A stretch of 5,832 bases of DNA from Bacteroidota bacterium (GTDB lineage: Bacteria; Bacteroidota; Bacteroidia; NS11-12g; UBA9320): positions 1 through 5,832 of the forward strand of contig DNBZ01000169.1 of assembly GCA_003484585.1 (NCBI GenBank), written 5' to 3'. Within the stretch, counting starts at the first letter, position 1, and the number at the start of each line of letters is the position of its first letter. Under the pieces are notes generated by a model, which saw nothing but the letters and a program-made list of their open reading frames with translations, made no database searches and was not told where the DNA came from. The position numbers and the translations under genes were made by a program. Below are positions 1 through 5,832 of the stretch, piece after piece.

Positions 1-659
1 TTTACTTGATGAAAGTTGGCTGGCATTTCCGTAGCCTGCACTATCATAGTTGCTACATCCTCTGGCATTAGCATATAATCGTGTGGCTCTATACTCTCCA
101 CATTTCTAAAGAAATCAGTTTTCTCACTTCCTGGATACACACACGTTACTTTTACAGCATAGTCTCTTAGTTCTTTATACATACTCTCAGAAATAGCTTT
201 TACTGCAAGCTTCGTAGAACAATACACGCTTACCTCGGGATATCCTTCTAATGCCGCAGTACTTGCAATATTGATGATATGTCCGCTCTGTTGGCTTTTC
301 ATCACCGGCACTGCCTCTCTGCAGGTATAGAGGGTTCCATACACGTTAGCTTCAAACATCTGTGCTATCTGCTCGTCCGTATAATCCTCTATCTTACCAA
401 AGTATCCAAGTCCTGCATTGTTTACCAATACATCTAACTGATTACTCGATTCTCCTAAAAATGCACGAAGCGATTTTTGAACGTTTTCACTTTTGCGTAT
501 GTCCGTTTTGTAAAAACTAAAGTTTGGATGATCTAATTTAGGATCAGTAAGTCCCATCCCTCCTACTACACATCCTTTGGCTAAGAACTGGTGTACAAGT
601 GCATTCCCTATACCTCTGCTTACTCCAGTAATAACTACATACTTTCCTTTTAAATCCAT
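1..659 (-). CDS. Short-chain dehydrogenase/reductase (SDR), C-terminus cut by window edge
   Basis: This is a classical-type SDR, a cytoplasmic NAD(P)(H)-dependent oxidoreductase; the substrate cannot be told from sequence. The first 219 codons are visible. They show the Rossmann dinucleotide loop TGVSRGIG (residues 11-18), an adenine-ring Asp in KTDI (D53), NNAG (80-83), the active-site Asn in ANVYG (N105), the catalytic Ser in IAST (S133), the YCSTK catalytic pair (Y146, K150) and the PG turn (176-177). All catalytic tetrad residues are intact. Arg15 in the glycine loop hints at NADP(H) preference (inference). Classical SDRs are usually about 230-260 aa, so probably only a few tens of residues are missing. 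The ATG is the first start after the TAA that ends the upstream peptidase gene, and it places the first beta strand (KYVVITG) at the usual distance. The 6-bp gap to the peptidase gene implies cotranscription. There is no Shine-Dalgarno motif. Its specific role and substrate are unassigned. Confidence 0.93.
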   Translation of the reverse strand, partial: MDLKGKYVVITGVSRGIGNALVHQFLAKGCVVGGMGLTDPKLDHPNFSFYKTDIRKSENVQKSLRAFLGESSNQLDVLVNNAGLGYFGKIEDYTDEQIAQMFEANVYGTLYTCREAVPVMKSQQSGHIINIASTAALEGYPEVSVYCSTKLAVKAISESMYKELRDYAVKVTCVYPGSEKTDFFRNVESIEPHDYMLMPEDVATMIVQATEMPANFHQV

Positions 660-665
660 ACTAAC

Positions 666-3587
666 TTAGTACCCGAATAGTTGCCCTAGACTAAGCTCAG
701 TAACTTTACCATACTTTGCTAAATACTCTACGTCTATCTTACTTCTATCTCCTAGCACTATATAGGTAAAGTCACCCGCTATTCTATTTTTATGAAACGC
801 AGTAACATCTGATAGTGAGATACTTTTCAGTCTTTCACTAGTCAGTTTACGCCTATCTTCTTTTTCACCCAGTTTCAGAGTTTGGTCGTAGTCAAAGAGA
901 ATAGATGTTTTTAGGATTCTACTGGTTTCTAGATTCTGCTTTAGTGCCTGCTTTCCATTATCAAAAGTCTTCTGATCCTCTGGCAGTGTAGTCAGTAGTT
1001 CATTCATGGCTTCTATCCCTTCTTTCATCTTATCAGACTGAGTACCTATATACGCTAGTACTACATTATTTTCTCCAAGCTTACTTGCTTCGGCGTAGAA
1101 ACCATAAGTAGAATAAGCTAAAGCCTTTGCTTCCCTTATCTCCTGAAAAACAATGCTACTCATTCCTCCACCAAAGTATTCATTGAACATATCTATGTCT
1201 GCAGACTCCTTAATATCTAGTTTAGTGGATTTTTTTAACCACATCACCTCAGCTTGTACCATCTCATAATGAGCTAAATACACTGATTTACCGTCCGTTT
1301 CTCTCATCTCAAACTCCTTGAGCGGCGGTGTAGGCAGATATTCACTCGGGATAGTATGTACTGCACTTAATTTGGCATCTAGATCCGAAAGTTCTAGTGG
1401 ACCGCTATACCATATCTTATGCTTGTAGTTGCTCAGATTATGAATATACAGAGTCAGTTCTTCTCCACTTATCTCTGCTAACTCTTTTTTACTTAGAAAA
1501 TAGGTCGAAGGATTTTCCTCTCCATACAGAGCGTAGTTTCTTAATCTCCTCATAATAACACCCTTGTTTAGTTTAGCATCATTTCTAGATTTCAGCTTCT
1601 GAGCTACCATTTGCTTTAGTTTATCTTCATCGGCTACTGCATTTTGGAGCAGATGCTCAAAGAGTTTCACAGCCTCATCAAATTGACTTGCTAATCCATT
1701 GAGATACACATAACTCTGCTCACCGCCGGTAGATACTCCGTAATTACACGCTAGTTTATAAAACTCTGTACTTATTTGATCTGCAGTATATTCATTAGTA
1801 CCTAGATACTCGAGATACTCTACAGCAAGAGCAAGTTTTTGATCATGTCTAGATCCTATATCTAATACATAGTACATAGAAAATAACTGGTCATCGCCCT
1901 TCTTTACCTTCCATACGGGTATTTTTCCTTTTATCTCTCCAAAAGCTATCTCCTCTTGATAATCCAAGATCTGCGGAGCTATAGGTTGCATTTTTCTTCC
2001 TAGTATATCTGCCACAAAAGGGGAAATTTTCCCTCTATTCACTTCTACTTTCGTGATTTCCGGCTTGTCTACTTTTAATGCTTCTTCTTTTTCTCCTTGT
2101 CGCTTATACACTACTATGTGTCCTTCTGTATAGTATTTATTTGCAAAGCTGAGTACATCTTCCTTAGAGTATGTAAGCATATGATCCAGCTTAGCTAGCT
2201 CTGCTGACCAAGAATTATTCATCACAAATGCGTCCATAAGTGAGTATGCCGTAGCTCTGTAGGAGTCGTACTCCTTTATTTTACTCACCTTTTGATTAAG
2301 CACTATACTTTTCACTAGCTCCATATCAAACTCACCGTCTTTGAGCATTTGTATCTGCTCGTAAAACAAGGCTTGCAGTTCTTCTAAACTCTGACCCTCT
2401 AATGGACTGCCTGCAAAGTAGTGTAATCCTCTCTCCTTGAGCATCATAGTAGAACTATAGGCTTGAATACACTTTTGTGCCTTCACCATGTTCAAGTCTA
2501 TTAGTCCAGCACTAGAGTTAGCAAGTATGAGATCTACCAAATTTACTAAATCAGCATCCTTATCCATAGCATTTGGCACTCTATAGCCCATCATGAGCGA
2601 TTCCTTACTCGGTCCTACTACATCCATTACTACTTTTTCTTTCAGATCTTGCTCTGCTTCAAAGGTTAGCTTAGGAACTTTTTTAGCTTTCATGTAGCTG
2701 AACTTCTTTTTCACCTCTAAGAAAGTACTCGCCATCTCTATATCACCCACCATTATTACCGCCATATTATTAGGCACATAAAAGGTCTTGTAGTAGTCTC
2801 TAATCTTGACTAGGCTAGGATTTTTTAAATGCTCTATGGTTCCTATGGTAGTCTGTCTGCCGTAGTTATGATTTGGGAAGGATGAAGCTAGAAGCTTTTC
2901 ATACACTTGTCTTCCATCATTATCTAAGGTTCTATTCTTCTCCTCATACACAGCCTCTAGCTCAGTATGAAAAAGTCGAAGGATCGGATTTCTGAATCGT
3001 TCTGCCTCTATGTCTATCCAGGTGCTTACTTGATTACTTGGCACATCGTTCACATATACGGTCCGCTCAAAACTCGTAAAAGCATTTGTGCCTTGAGCAC
3101 CAATGCCTTGTAGCATCTTGTCGTACTCATTAGCTATAGCATACTTAGCAGCTTCGCCACTTACTCTATCTATCTCTTTATATATATCGGAGCGTTTTGC
3201 TTCGTCTTTAGTTTGGTTATACTTCTCATACAGAGCATCTATTTGATCTAGATATACCTTTTCTTTTTTAAAGTCTAAGCTACCATACTTATCTGTTCCT
3301 TTGAAAAGCATATGCTCTAGATAGTGAGCTAACCCAGTGTTATCCGCAGGATCACTACTGCTACCTGCCTTGGTAGCTATGAGCGTTTGCACTCGTGGCT
3401 TCGCACTATTTTCTGCTAGTATGACTGTAAGTCCATTACTCAGTGTGTACCAGCGTGAGTTGCTAGGATCATTAGTGTAAGTAGTATACTCATTTCCATT
3501 TTTGTCTTCCTTGATTTCAGCCTTCTGAGCAAAAAGAGTTACCGATACAAGTGCCAATAAGGCGATAAAAGATATTCTAAGGTTCAT
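666..3587 (-). CDS. Secreted M16 (pitrilysin/insulinase-type) zinc metallopeptidase, two-repeat form
   Basis: A 973-aa M16 peptidase, probably soluble in the periplasm, that would degrade peptides or misfolded proteins. Residues 1-20 are a signal peptide: N-terminal Arg, hydrophobic core, predicted cut between A20 and Q21. There is no lipobox Cys and no obvious C-terminal secretion-sorting domain; the protein ends in LFGY. The N-terminal catalytic domain has the inverted zinc motif HYLEH (H88, E91, H92; E91 is the general base). The probable third ligand is E215 in EAVYEEKNR. The H92-to-E215 distance (123 residues) is well above the roughly 76 usual in M16, owing to a charged, helical-looking insertion at about 105-155. 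Residues about 565-973 form the second M16 half. It lacks the zinc motif (YLEYL near 591-595) but keeps the FGGGMSS turn and the R818...Y825 pair associated with substrate binding. The ATG is the first start after an in-frame TAA at 3614-3612. It is followed 6 bp later, in the same frame, by the SDR gene. The family is certain; the substrate is unknown. Confidence 0.95.
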   Translation of the reverse strand: MNLRISFIALLALVSVTLFAQKAEIKEDKNGNEYTTYTNDPSNSRWYTLSNGLTVILAENSAKPRVQTLIATKAGSSSDPADNTGLAHYLEHMLFKGTDKYGSLDFKKEKVYLDQIDALYEKYNQTKDEAKRSDIYKEIDRVSGEAAKYAIANEYDKMLQGIGAQGTNAFTSFERTVYVNDVPSNQVSTWIDIEAERFRNPILRLFHTELEAVYEEKNRTLDNDGRQVYEKLLASSFPNHNYGRQTTIGTIEHLKNPSLVKIRDYYKTFYVPNNMAVIMVGDIEMASTFLEVKKKFSYMKAKKVPKLTFEAEQDLKEKVVMDVVGPSKESLMMGYRVPNAMDKDADLVNLVDLILANSSAGLIDLNMVKAQKCIQAYSSTMMLKERGLHYFAGSPLEGQSLEELQALFYEQIQMLKDGEFDMELVKSIVLNQKVSKIKEYDSYRATAYSLMDAFVMNNSWSAELAKLDHMLTYSKEDVLSFANKYYTEGHIVVYKRQGEKEEALKVDKPEITKVEVNRGKISPFVADILGRKMQPIAPQILDYQEEIAFGEIKGKIPVWKVKKGDDQLFSMYYVLDIGSRHDQKLALAVEYLEYLGTNEYTADQISTEFYKLACNYGVSTGGEQSYVYLNGLASQFDEAVKLFEHLLQNAVADEDKLKQMVAQKLKSRNDAKLNKGVIMRRLRNYALYGEENPSTYFLSKKELAEISGEELTLYIHNLSNYKHKIWYSGPLELSDLDAKLSAVHTIPSEYLPTPPLKEFEMRETDGKSVYLAHYEMVQAEVMWLKKSTKLDIKESADIDMFNEYFGGGMSSIVFQEIREAKALAYSTYGFYAEASKLGENNVVLAYIGTQSDKMKEGIEAMNELLTTLPEDQKTFDNGKQALKQNLETSRILKTSILFDYDQTLKLGEKEDRRKLTSERLKSISLSDVTAFHKNRIAGDFTYIVLGDRSKIDVEYLAKYGKVTELSLGQLFGY

Positions 3588-3621
3588 AATTATAATGGGT
3601 GCAAGATAAGTTTAGAATTTT

Positions 3622-3630
3622 CAAAACGTA
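3622..3630 (-). promoter_or_regulatory. Tentative promoter -7 element for the M16 peptidase gene
   Basis: On the minus strand this reads TACGTTTTG, one base longer than the Bacteroidota -7 consensus TAnnTTTG, and lies about 34 bp upstream of the peptidase ATG. Two other weak matches compete: TACTTTCG at 3669-3662 (5 of 6 consensus bases) and TATCTTG at 3608-3602. None has a convincing TTTG -33 box at 17-23 bp. A promoter for the minus-strand pair must lie in or near this 167-bp region, but which element is used is not resolved by sequence. Confidence 0.25.
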
Positions 3631-3710
3631 ATCCCCTCCATAGATTGTATTCCTTGTTTATCGAAAGTACGCTTCTCCTCAACTGTTATCTAATTGTAGA
3701 GTATTTTATG

Positions 3711-3739
3711 TTTTCACTCCGTCAAAAATCATACTTTTG
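3711..3739 (+). promoter_or_regulatory. Bacteroidota-type promoter for the E2 acyltransferase gene
   Basis: TACTTTTG at 3732-3739 matches the Bacteroidota sigma-factor -7 consensus TAnnTTTG exactly. A weak -33 candidate is the T-run TTTT at 3711-3714, 17 bp upstream; it lacks the consensus G. If initiation falls about 7 bp past the element, as in characterised Bacteroidota promoters, transcription starts near 3745-3747 and the 5' leader is only about 8-10 nt before the ATG at 3755. The element sits at the gene-proximal end of a divergent intergenic region and is correctly oriented. Confidence 0.6.
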
Positions 3740-3754
3740 CACTAACATAAAGCT

Positions 3755-5086
3755 ATGTCAGAATACAAACTAATAATGCCTAAAATGGGCGAAAGTATTG
3801 CGGAAGCAACTATAATCACTTGGCTCAAAAACGAGGGTGACTCTATAGATGTAGATGAAGCAGTACTAGAAATAGCCACTGATAAGGTAGATAGTGAGGT
3901 GCCTAGTATGGAAGCTGGCGTTTTGGTAAAGAAGCTATATAATGAGGGAGATGTAGTAGCCGTGGGTGAAGCCATAGCTATAATAAGTGCTAGCGGAAGT
4001 GCTGCTGTAGCAGAATCCGTTTCCGCCGAGGTTCAAAAAACTCCTGAAACTGATATACCAGCTGTAGCCGCAATAGAAAATAGCGTGACTCAGGCTCAAG
4101 AAGTAGCTGCACCAACACTTAGTACTAGTGATGCTAATAGATTTTACTCTCCACTTGTAATGAATATTGCCCGCACGGAGAAAATCTCTATGCAGCAGCT
4201 GGAGACTGTGCCGGGGACGGGACAAGATGGAAGAGTTACTAAGAGAGACATTTTAGCTTTCGTGAAAAACGGAGGCAATAGTGCCCCTACATTAAATACT
4301 ACTCCAGAGCCTTCTTCTAGAGAGCGTGTTTCACCTCCAACGGTCACCCGAACTGCTCCGGCAGTTAGCCTAAATCCTGGTGACGAAATCATAGAAATGG
4401 ACCGTATGCGTAAGCTTATTGCTGATCATATGGTGATGAGTAAGCATACTTCTCCGCACGTTACTTCTTTTGTAGAAGCAGATGTCACCAATCTAGTAAA
4501 CTGGAGAAATAAGATAAAAGGTGGTTTCAAAGAGAGAGAAGGTGAAAACTTTACCTTCACTCCTATTTTTATAGAAGCTATCACAAAGGCTATCAAGGAT
4601 TTCCCAATGATAAACATATCAGTAAGCGGAGACACCATCATAAAGCATAAAAACATCAATGTAGGGATGGCTGCGGCTCTTCCTAGTGGAAACCTAATCG
4701 TTCCCGTGATAAAAAATGCAGACTTTATGAATCTTACAGGTCTTGCTAAGACTGTAAATGACCTAGCCAACAGAGCTAGAAACAACAAACTAAAGCCAGA
4801 TGAAATACAAGGTGGTACGTACACGGTAACTAACGTAGGTACATTTGGAAATATCCTGGGTACTCCTATCATAAACCAACCACAAGTTGCTATTATGGCA
4901 ATGGGTGCTATCGTGAAAAAGCCTGCAGTAATAGAAACAGAGCACGGTGACCTAATCGGTATCAGACATAAAATGTTCCTATCTCACTCATATGATCACA
5001 GAGTAGTAGATGGAGCACTGGGAGGTATGTTCGTACGCCGAGTGGCTGACTACCTTGAGCAATGGGATGAAAATAGAGAAGTTTAG
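3755..5086 (+). CDS. Dihydrolipoyl acyltransferase (E2) of a 2-oxo acid dehydrogenase complex, probably branched-chain
   Basis: The 443-aa E2 core subunit transfers the acyl group from lipoyl-lysine to CoA in a cytoplasmic 2-oxo acid dehydrogenase complex. Domains in order: one lipoyl domain (about 1-80) with the lipoylated Lys in EIATDKVDSE (K44); an Ala/Val/Thr-rich linker (82-128); a peripheral subunit-binding domain (about 130-171; SPLVMNIAR, then GTGQDGRVTKRDI) that holds E1/E3; a Pro/Thr/Ser-rich linker (172-207); and the catalytic trimer-forming domain (about 208-440). The active site is intact: SYDHRVVDG with H415 and D419. NVGTFG (360-365) and TPIFIEAI (269-276) are also typical. The stretch MRKLIADHM...TSPHV resembles stand-alone E2s annotated as branched-chain type in Bacteroidota, but pyruvate or 2-oxoglutarate specificity cannot be excluded. 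No E1 or E3 gene is adjacent here. The ATG is the first start after an in-frame TAA at 3743-3745 and begins directly at the lipoyl domain. There is no Shine-Dalgarno motif; the predicted leader is very short. Confidence 0.93.
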   Translation: MSEYKLIMPKMGESIAEATIITWLKNEGDSIDVDEAVLEIATDKVDSEVPSMEAGVLVKKLYNEGDVVAVGEAIAIISASGSAAVAESVSAEVQKTPETDIPAVAAIENSVTQAQEVAAPTLSTSDANRFYSPLVMNIARTEKISMQQLETVPGTGQDGRVTKRDILAFVKNGGNSAPTLNTTPEPSSRERVSPPTVTRTAPAVSLNPGDEIIEMDRMRKLIADHMVMSKHTSPHVTSFVEADVTNLVNWRNKIKGGFKEREGENFTFTPIFIEAITKAIKDFPMINISVSGDTIIKHKNINVGMAAALPSGNLIVPVIKNADFMNLTGLAKTVNDLANRARNNKLKPDEIQGGTYTVTNVGTFGNILGTPIINQPQVAIMAMGAIVKKPAVIETEHGDLIGIRHKMFLSHSYDHRVVDGALGGMFVRRVADYLEQWDENREV

Positions 5087-5099
5087 ATTTAAAGTGACC

Positions 5100-5137
5100 A
5101 GTGAATTGTCAGTAATTTTTTGCTGATTTGTTTCACT
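5100..5137 (+). terminator. Imperfect stem-loop 3' of the E2 gene, possible terminator or mRNA 3' end
   Basis: The hairpin starts 14 bp after the E2 stop codon. Outer arms AGTGAA (5100-5105) and TTCACT (5132-5137) pair perfectly. Inner arms TCAGTAA (5109-5115) and TTGCTGA (5120-5126) pair with one G-T wobble around a TTTT loop. The two stems are separated by small unpaired stretches (3 and 5 nt). There is no T-tract after the 3' arm, so it is not a canonical intrinsic terminator. It could mark an mRNA 3' end or separate E2 from kdsB transcription. Folding energy was not computed. Confidence 0.35.
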
Positions 5138-5162
5138 AATCTAAACACTAAACTAAAATTTT

Positions 5163-5185
5163 AATACTCAATACTAAAAAAAATG
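5163..5185 (+). promoter_or_regulatory. A-rich translation initiation region of kdsB
   Basis: There is no Shine-Dalgarno motif. The start codon is preceded by a run of As: positions 5176-5183 are eight As, the last being the A of the ATG. Just upstream, AATACT occurs twice in tandem (5163-5168 and 5170-5175). A/T-rich, unstructured initiation regions of this kind are typical of Bacteroidota, where mRNA-rRNA pairing is little used. This supports the ATG at 5183 as the start. No convincing TAnnTTTG element was found in the 96-bp gap, so a separate kdsB promoter is not assigned. Confidence 0.45.
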
Positions 5186-5832
5186 AAAAGCGTTATACTC
5201 ATTCCTTGTAGACTAGAATCTACCCGTTTCCCAAATAAACCTTTGGCCAATATTCTTGGTAAGCCTATGATACAATGGGTATACGAAGCTGCCGAAGAAA
5301 GTGACGCTACAGATGTGTTTATAATCACAGATAGCCAAGAGATTATAAATGCTGTAGAAGCCTTTGATGGACAAGCAATACTTACTTCAGACGAACCACA
5401 AAACGGCACTGAAAGATGTGAGGAGGCAATGGAGATACTAATCTCTGACGGTACAGAGTATGATGTAATCATCAATATACAAGGTGATGAGCCACTTATC
5501 TCAGCTGGTGATATCAATAGAATGCTGGAGCTCTTCGAAGAGGAAGACGTAGATGTACTCACTTTTATACAACCTATAAATAATGAGGCAGATTATAGGA
5601 ATACAAATGTAGTAAAGGCAGTGCCTACTTCTTTTGATGAAGGGTTTTGCGATGTGTGCTACTTTAGTAGGAGTCCTATACCGTTTATGGATGAGTTTAG
5701 ACCTGAGGTTGCATTTAAGCATATCGGTATCTATGGATTTACAGCCACTGCATTTGAAGAGATTAAGAACTTAGACGCATCATTACTAGAAGAAGTAGAA
5801 CGACTAGAGCAGCTTCGCTGGGTACAAAACCA
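5183..5832 (+). CDS. kdsB: 3-deoxy-manno-octulosonate cytidylyltransferase (CMP-Kdo synthetase), C-terminus cut by window edge
   Basis: The enzyme activates Kdo with CTP to CMP-Kdo in the cytoplasm, supplying the sugar that links lipid A to the LPS core. The visible 216 codons cover most of a family that is usually about 245-255 aa. Motifs: the nucleotide-binding loop IPCRLESTRFPNKPL (7-21), IITD (47-50), NGTER (74-78; usually SGTER or SGTDR), the metal-binding NIQGDEP (98-104), CYFSRSPIPF (159-168), HIGIYGF (180-186) and ERLEQLRW (206-213). The loop between SPIPF and HIGIYGF is 11 residues, against 18 in E. coli KdsB as I recall it. The ATG is the first start after an in-frame TAA at 5162-5164, and MKSVILIPCR aligns with the family N-terminus. 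It is codirectional with the E2 gene, 96 bp downstream, with a hairpin between, so it may be transcribed separately. The family is secure; a paralogue acting on a Kdo-like sugar is a less likely alternative given the sequence departures. Confidence 0.87.
   Translation, partial: MKSVILIPCRLESTRFPNKPLANILGKPMIQWVYEAAEESDATDVFIITDSQEIINAVEAFDGQAILTSDEPQNGTERCEEAMEILISDGTEYDVIINIQGDEPLISAGDINRMLELFEEEDVDVLTFIQPINNEADYRNTNVVKAVPTSFDEGFCDVCYFSRSPIPFMDEFRPEVAFKHIGIYGFTATAFEEIKNLDASLLEEVERLEQLRWVQN

Noticed and set aside
3621..3641. Six-codon open frame (MEGITF) in the minus-strand leader of the peptidase gene
   Set aside because: Too short to support as a gene. It would be transcribed only if the start lies upstream of 3641, which is not shown. 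No amino-acid run or paired stems suggest attenuation.
3631..3680. Purine-rich Shine-Dalgarno-like stretches on the minus strand (GGAGGGG near 3639-3633, GAGGAGAAG at 3680-3672)
   Set aside because: They lie about 45 and 85 nt before the peptidase ATG, far too distant to position a ribosome there, and no other gene starts just after them.
3742..4872. Several open frames on the minus strand opposite the E2 gene (3742-3975, 3935-4225, 4144-4392, 4426-4872)
   Set aside because: They lie opposite a gene with a complete set of E2 motifs, overlap each other, and their translations are low-complexity (Ser/Thr- or hydrophobic-rich) with no recognisable domain.
5116..5121. T6 run after TGAC...GTCA (5095-5111) as a canonical intrinsic terminator of the E2 gene
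   Set aside because: That stem is only 4 bp, and the T-run falls in the loop of a better pairing (5109-5126), so a classical hairpin-plus-T-tract terminator is not supported.
5161..5722. Two open frames on the minus strand opposite kdsB (5161-5562, 5501-5722)
   Set aside because: They are antisense to clear kdsB motifs; the first is a Ser/Ile-rich shadow translation and neither resembles a known protein.
1..5832. Search for CRISPR arrays, tRNA or rRNA genes, insertion sequences, long repeats, toxin-antitoxin or defence genes
   Set aside because: Nothing of the kind was seen on either strand; the window is filled by four housekeeping-type genes with short spacers.

Overview
The window looks like ordinary chromosomal DNA from a Gram-negative member of the Bacteroidota, probably a flavobacterium or close relative. 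The evidence is: (i) a two-repeat M16 peptidase of the type common in that phylum, with a cleavage site of the form FA|Q; (ii) an exact TAnnTTTG promoter element, the -7 consensus of the Bacteroidota housekeeping sigma factor; (iii) starts preceded by A/T-rich sequence instead of a Shine-Dalgarno motif; (iv) a CMP-Kdo synthetase gene, which implies lipopolysaccharide. GC is roughly 40% (estimated by eye). Genus cannot be fixed from this sequence.

Layout. On the minus strand, positions 3587 to 1, lie a secreted zinc peptidase of family M16 (973 aa) and, 6 bp downstream, a classical short-chain dehydrogenase/reductase cut by the window edge. The two very probably share one transcript. A 167-bp intergenic region (3588-3754) separates them from a divergent plus-strand gene for a lipoyl-bearing E2 acyltransferase of a 2-oxo acid dehydrogenase complex (3755-5086), most likely the branched-chain type. 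A 96-bp gap (5087-5182) holds an imperfect hairpin and an A-rich leader. It is followed by kdsB (CMP-Kdo synthetase), which runs off the right edge. No stretch longer than 300 bp lacks a gene.

How the genes relate. They do not form one pathway: envelope proteolysis, an NAD(P)-dependent oxidoreduction, 2-oxo acid oxidation and LPS precursor activation sit side by side, as is common in Bacteroidota housekeeping regions. No RNA genes, mobile elements, CRISPR arrays or long repeats were seen. No undescribed system is supported. The points worth a second look are the in-frame junction of the peptidase and the dehydrogenase, the long insertion between the zinc ligands of the peptidase, the short predicted E2 leader, the divergent KdsB sequence, and a compositional signature (CTAG excess and heavy use of CTA/ATA codons).
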